A DNA stretch of 64,000 nucleotides from Chrysogorgia sp. JL179-B06 (lineage: Eukaryota > Cnidaria > Anthozoa > Scleralcyonacea > Chrysogorgiidae): assembly GCA_035772405.1 (NCBI GenBank), contig JAYKKM010000143.1, positions 867,501 through 931,500 on the forward strand. Reading direction: 5' to 3'. Position numbers and translations under genes: made by a program. Of this stretch, positions 1-64,000 are shown in pieces (the first letter of the stretch is position 1; each line of letters begins with the position of its first letter). The notes under the pieces were generated by a model that worked only from the letters and a program-made list of their open reading frames with translations, had not been told where the DNA came from and did no database searches.

Positions 1-2770
1 GTCCCGTACTTTAGTGAGATATAGAAGTATGTTAAACGACATTGTCCCTTACTTTAGTGAGATATATAAGTCATTGTTAAACGACATTGTCCCTTTCTTT
101 AGTGAGATATAGTAGTGTATTAAACGACATTGTACCTTACTTTAGTGAGATATATAAGTATGTTAAACGACATTGTCCCTTACTTTAGTGAGATATAGAA
201 GTGTGTTAAACGACATTGTCCCTTACTTTAGTGAGGTATAGAAGTGTATTAAACGACATTGTCCCTTTCTTTAGTGAGATATAGAAGTATGTTAAACGAC
301 ATTGTCCCTTACTTTAGTGAGATATATAAGTCATTGTTAAACGACATTGTCCCTTTCTTTAGTGAGATATAGTAGTGACGTTAAACGACATTGTCCCTTA
401 CTTTAGTGAGATATAGAAGTATGTTAAACGACATTGTCCCTTACTTTAGTGAGATATAGAAGTGTGTTAAACCACATTGTTCCTTACTTAGTGAGATATA
501 GAAGTATGTTAAACGACATTGTCCCTTACTTTAATGAGATATAGAAGTGTATTAAACGACATTGTCCCTTACTTTAGTGAGATATAGAAGTGTGTTAAAC
601 GACATTGTCCCTTACTTTAGTGAGATATAGAAGTATGTTAAACGACATTGTCCCTTACTTTAGTGAGATATAGAAGTGTGTTAAACGACATTGTCCCTTA
701 CTTTAGTGAGATATAGAAGTGTGTTAAACGACATTGTCCCTTACTTTAGTGAGATATAGAAGTATGTTAAACGACATTGTCCCTTACTTTAGTGAGATAT
801 AGAAGTGTGTTAAACGACATTGTCCCTTACTTTAATGAGATATAGAAGTGTGTTAAACGACATTGTCCCTTACTTTAGTGAGATATAGAAGTATGTTAAA
901 CGACATTGTCCCTTACTTTAGTGAGATATAGAAGTGTGTTAAACGACATTGTCCCTTACTTTAATGAGATATAGAAGTGTGTTAAACGACATTGTCCCTT
1001 ACTTTAGTGAGATATAGAAGTATGTTAAACGACATTGTCCCTTACTTTAGTGAGATATAGAAGTGTGTTAAACGACATTGTCCCTTACTTTAGTGAGATA
1101 TAGAAGTGTGTTAAACGACATTGTCCCTTACTTTAGTGAGATATAGAAGTATGTTAAACGACATTGTCCCTTACTTTAGTGAGATATAGAAGTGTGTTAA
1201 ACGACATTGTCCCTTACTTTAGTGAGATATAGAAGTGTGTTAAACGACATTGTCCCTTACTTTAGTGAGATATAGAAGTATGTTAAACGACATTGTCCCT
1301 TACTTTAGTGAGATATAGAAGTGTGTTAAACGACATTGTCCCTTACTTTAATGAGATATAGAAGTGTGTTAAACGACATTGTCCCTTACTTTAGTGAGAT
1401 ATAGAAGTATGTTAAACGACATTGTCCCTTACTTTAGTGAGATATAGAAGTGTGTTAAACGACATTGTCCCTTACTTTAATGAGATATAGAAGTGTGTTA
1501 AACGACATTGTCCCTTACTTTAGTGAGATATAGAAGTATGTTAAACGACATTGTCCCTTACTTTAGTGAGATATAGAAGTGTGTTAAACGACATTGTCCC
1601 TTACTTTAGTGAGATATAGAAGTGTGTTAAACGACATTGTCCCTTACTTTAGTGAGATATAGAAGTATGTTAAACGACATTGTCCCTTACTTTAGTGAGA
1701 TATAGAAGTATGTTAAACGACATTGTCCCTTACTTTAGTGAGATATAGAAGTGTATTAAACGACATTGTCCCTTACTTTAGTGAGATATAGAAGTGTGTT
1801 AAACGACATTGTCCCTTACTTTAGTGAGGTATAGAAGTATGTTAAACGACATTGTTCCTTACTTTAGTGAGATATAGAAGTGTGTTAAACGACATTGTTC
1901 CTTACTTTAGTGAGATATAGAAGTATGTTAAACGACATTGTCCCTTACTTTAGTGAGATATAGAAGTATGTTAAACGACATTGTCCCTTACTTTAGTGAG
2001 ATATAGAAGTGTGTTAAACGACATTGTCCCTTACTTTAGTGAGATATAGAAGTGTGTTAAACGACATTGTCCCTTACTTTAATGAGATATAGAAGTGTGT
2101 TAAACGACATTATCCCTTACTTTAATGAGATATAGAAGTGTGTTAAACGACATTGTCCCTTACTTTAGTGAGATATAGAAGTGTGTTAAACGACATTGTC
2201 CCTTACTTTAGTGAGATATAGAAGTATGTTAAACGACATTGTCCCTTACTTTAGTGAGATATAGAAGTGTGTTAAACGACATTGTCCCTTACTTTAGTGA
2301 GATATAGAAGTATGTTAAACAACATTGTCCCTTACTTTAGTGAGATATAGAAGTGTGTTAAACGACATTGTCCCTTACTTTAGTGAGATATAGAAGTGTG
2401 TTAAACGACATTGTCCCTTACTTTAGTGAGATATAGAAGTATGTTAAACGACATTGTCCCTTACTTTAGTGAGATATAGAAGTATGTTAAACGACATTGT
2501 CCCTTTCTTTAGTGAGATATAGTAGTATGTTAAACGACATTGTCCCTTACTTTAGTGAGATATAGAAGTATGTTAAACGACATTGTCCCTTACTTTAGTG
2601 AGATATAGAAGTGTGTTAAACGACATTGTTCCTTTCTTTAGTGAGATATAGAAGTATGTTAAACGACATTGTCCCTTACTTTAGTGAGATATAGAAGTAT
2701 GTTAAACGACATTGTCCCTTACTTTAGTGAGATATAGAAGTATGTTAAACAACATTGTCCTTTACTTTAA
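1..2770. repeat. 43-bp satellite array (about 64 copies), open at the left edge
   Basis: The unit reads cattgtcccttactttagtg, then agatatagaagtgtgttaaacga. Spacing between identical words (for example cccttac at 781 and 824) is 43 bp. Copies differ mostly at an A/G site (gtatgtt versus gtgtgtt) and at tttagtgag/tttaatgag. No coding potential. It lies downstream of exon 27, presumably in an intron, and is not closed on the left. Confidence 0.95.
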
Positions 2771-3187
2771 AGAGTTCATTCCAATTAGTCAAACTTAATT
2801 TTCATTTCATATACACTTTAAAGAAATATAAAATGGTTTTCGATGATATACTGTGAAATATATGGGAAAAGTGTCACAAAAATACAAGCCATAGGGCCAT
2901 AGGCAAGTGTTTCTTAGCCTCACAACATCCACAGTATATAAACCTTATATATAAATATATAAATATTTTTTAATTATAAAAGAATAAGCTCAGAGGGCGC
3001 TTATTGTTTACTAATTATGGCTTATTAATTATAGCTTATTAAATATGGTTTATTAATTATTGTATATTAATTATTGCTTATTAATTAGGACTTATTACTT
3101 CATTTTTCTTATCAATTAATTATGGCAATGTTAATGCAGTTGTTCAAGTTTAAATGAAAATTAGAGAGATCTGTATCTCTCTAATTT
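2771..3187. other. AT-rich intron segment
   Basis: This stretch is nongenic. Between about 2990 and 3115 it contains degenerate copies of a short ttattaattatggc-like word. I see no other feature. Confidence 0.5.
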
Positions 3188-3189
3188 TC

Positions 3190-3406
3190 AAACAAAATCA
3201 TAATATATCTTGTCAGCCGAAAATTTCATCTTCATAAACTCTTTTGCTGTTAACGTTATCGGATGTGATGTCACAAGAGGCATTTTTGTGGCAAGAAAAC
3301 AAAACTGGTTTGGAATGCTTCTTGTGACATCACATCCGGTAACTTTGACAACGAAAAACTCCATAAAAATGAAATTTTCGGCTGACAAGATATATTATGA
3401 TTTTGC
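3190..3406. mobile_element. Fold-back MITE
   Basis: Two inverted arms of roughly 90 bp (about 3194-3285 and 3320-3406) surround a short loop. The outer arms share aaaatcataatatatcttgt and the inner parts share gatgtgatgtcaca/tgtgacatcacatc. There is no transposase, and short ORFs on both strands are mirror products of the palindrome. Confidence 0.75.
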
Positions 3407-3524
3407 TCAGGAAGATCCACATATTACAAATATGTAAAATCCCCAAACGTGAGATAGGCTCTTTAAATTTGAATCTTACTAGCAAAATCCCTCCATAATT
3501 CCTAAACCACAGCAAAGTTCATAC

Positions 3525-63865
<60,341 letters not shown>

Positions 63866-64000
63866 CTAAATCAGAAAAGTTGAACATCACGGCTTGCATG
63901 GTTAACAAAAATAAAACCGAAAAACGTTTCTCTCCATCCAAGGCCGGCGAGAGCAAAACCCGGGCCCCAGGACTGACATGTGTAGGGCCCCCCTCCCCTA

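Noticed and set aside
1..2770. CRISPR-like regular repeat array
   Set aside because: The 43-bp units are directly tandem with no spacers, and the context is a eukaryotic intron.

Overview
The window looks like metazoan nuclear DNA. It is AT-rich, has small coding exons with GT/AG splice sites separated by 0.3-7 kb introns, and is densely packed with transposons and satellites. The repeat content (GIY-YIG Penelope-like elements, a restriction-like-endonuclease LINE, many fold-back MITEs) makes a cnidarian, possibly an anthozoan, the likeliest source. That assignment is inference, not proof.

One host gene fills the window on the minus strand. I located 27 exons by domain homology and splice sites, from 63865 down to 3525. 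Their intron phases agree at every junction, giving 5208 nt (1736 codons) of continuous open frame. Both ends run off the window. Domain order is HYR, sushi, a Cys-containing linker with a furin-like RRKR site, three GCC2/GCC3 (ephrin-receptor-like) modules, about six EGF repeats, a pentraxin/LamG domain over three exons, a mucin-type WxxW domain, EGF, sushi, three EGF_CA, six sushi, and at least two CUB domains. The first two thirds match the order known for SVEP1/polydom, an extracellular-matrix adhesion protein. The WxxW and CUB modules are additions, so I call it SVEP1-like.

The introns hold the rest. (i) Satellite arrays: 43 bp at 1-2770, 12 bp at 12.95-13.8 kb, 23 bp at 34.4-35.4 kb, 10 bp at 62.8-63.6 kb, and hexamers at 44.65-45.95 kb. 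(ii) LINEs: a decayed EN-type element at 5.7-8.4 kb, fragments at 21.4-22.6 and 31.2-31.55 kb, and a nearly full-length R4/Dong-like element beside a (TAA)n tract at 37.6-41.15 kb. (iii) DNA elements: piggyBac-like MITEs with TTAA ends, a hAT-like element at 41213-43220, a pogo/Tigger-like element at 53526-54058, a Harbinger-like region with a MADF exon, and many fold-backs. (iv) tRNA-derived SINE-like repeats.

The most interesting block is 47.27-55.37 kb. It holds three Penelope-like copies, two of them head to head. Their 3' ends carry a hammerhead-ribozyme-like core. A separate 276-bp tandem unit carries a second, better-formed type I hammerhead motif and resembles metazoan retrozymes. Two roughly 214-bp palindromic mini-elements are built only from the Penelope terminus and have 9-10 bp target-site duplications. 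Most of these units abut (TA)n tracts.
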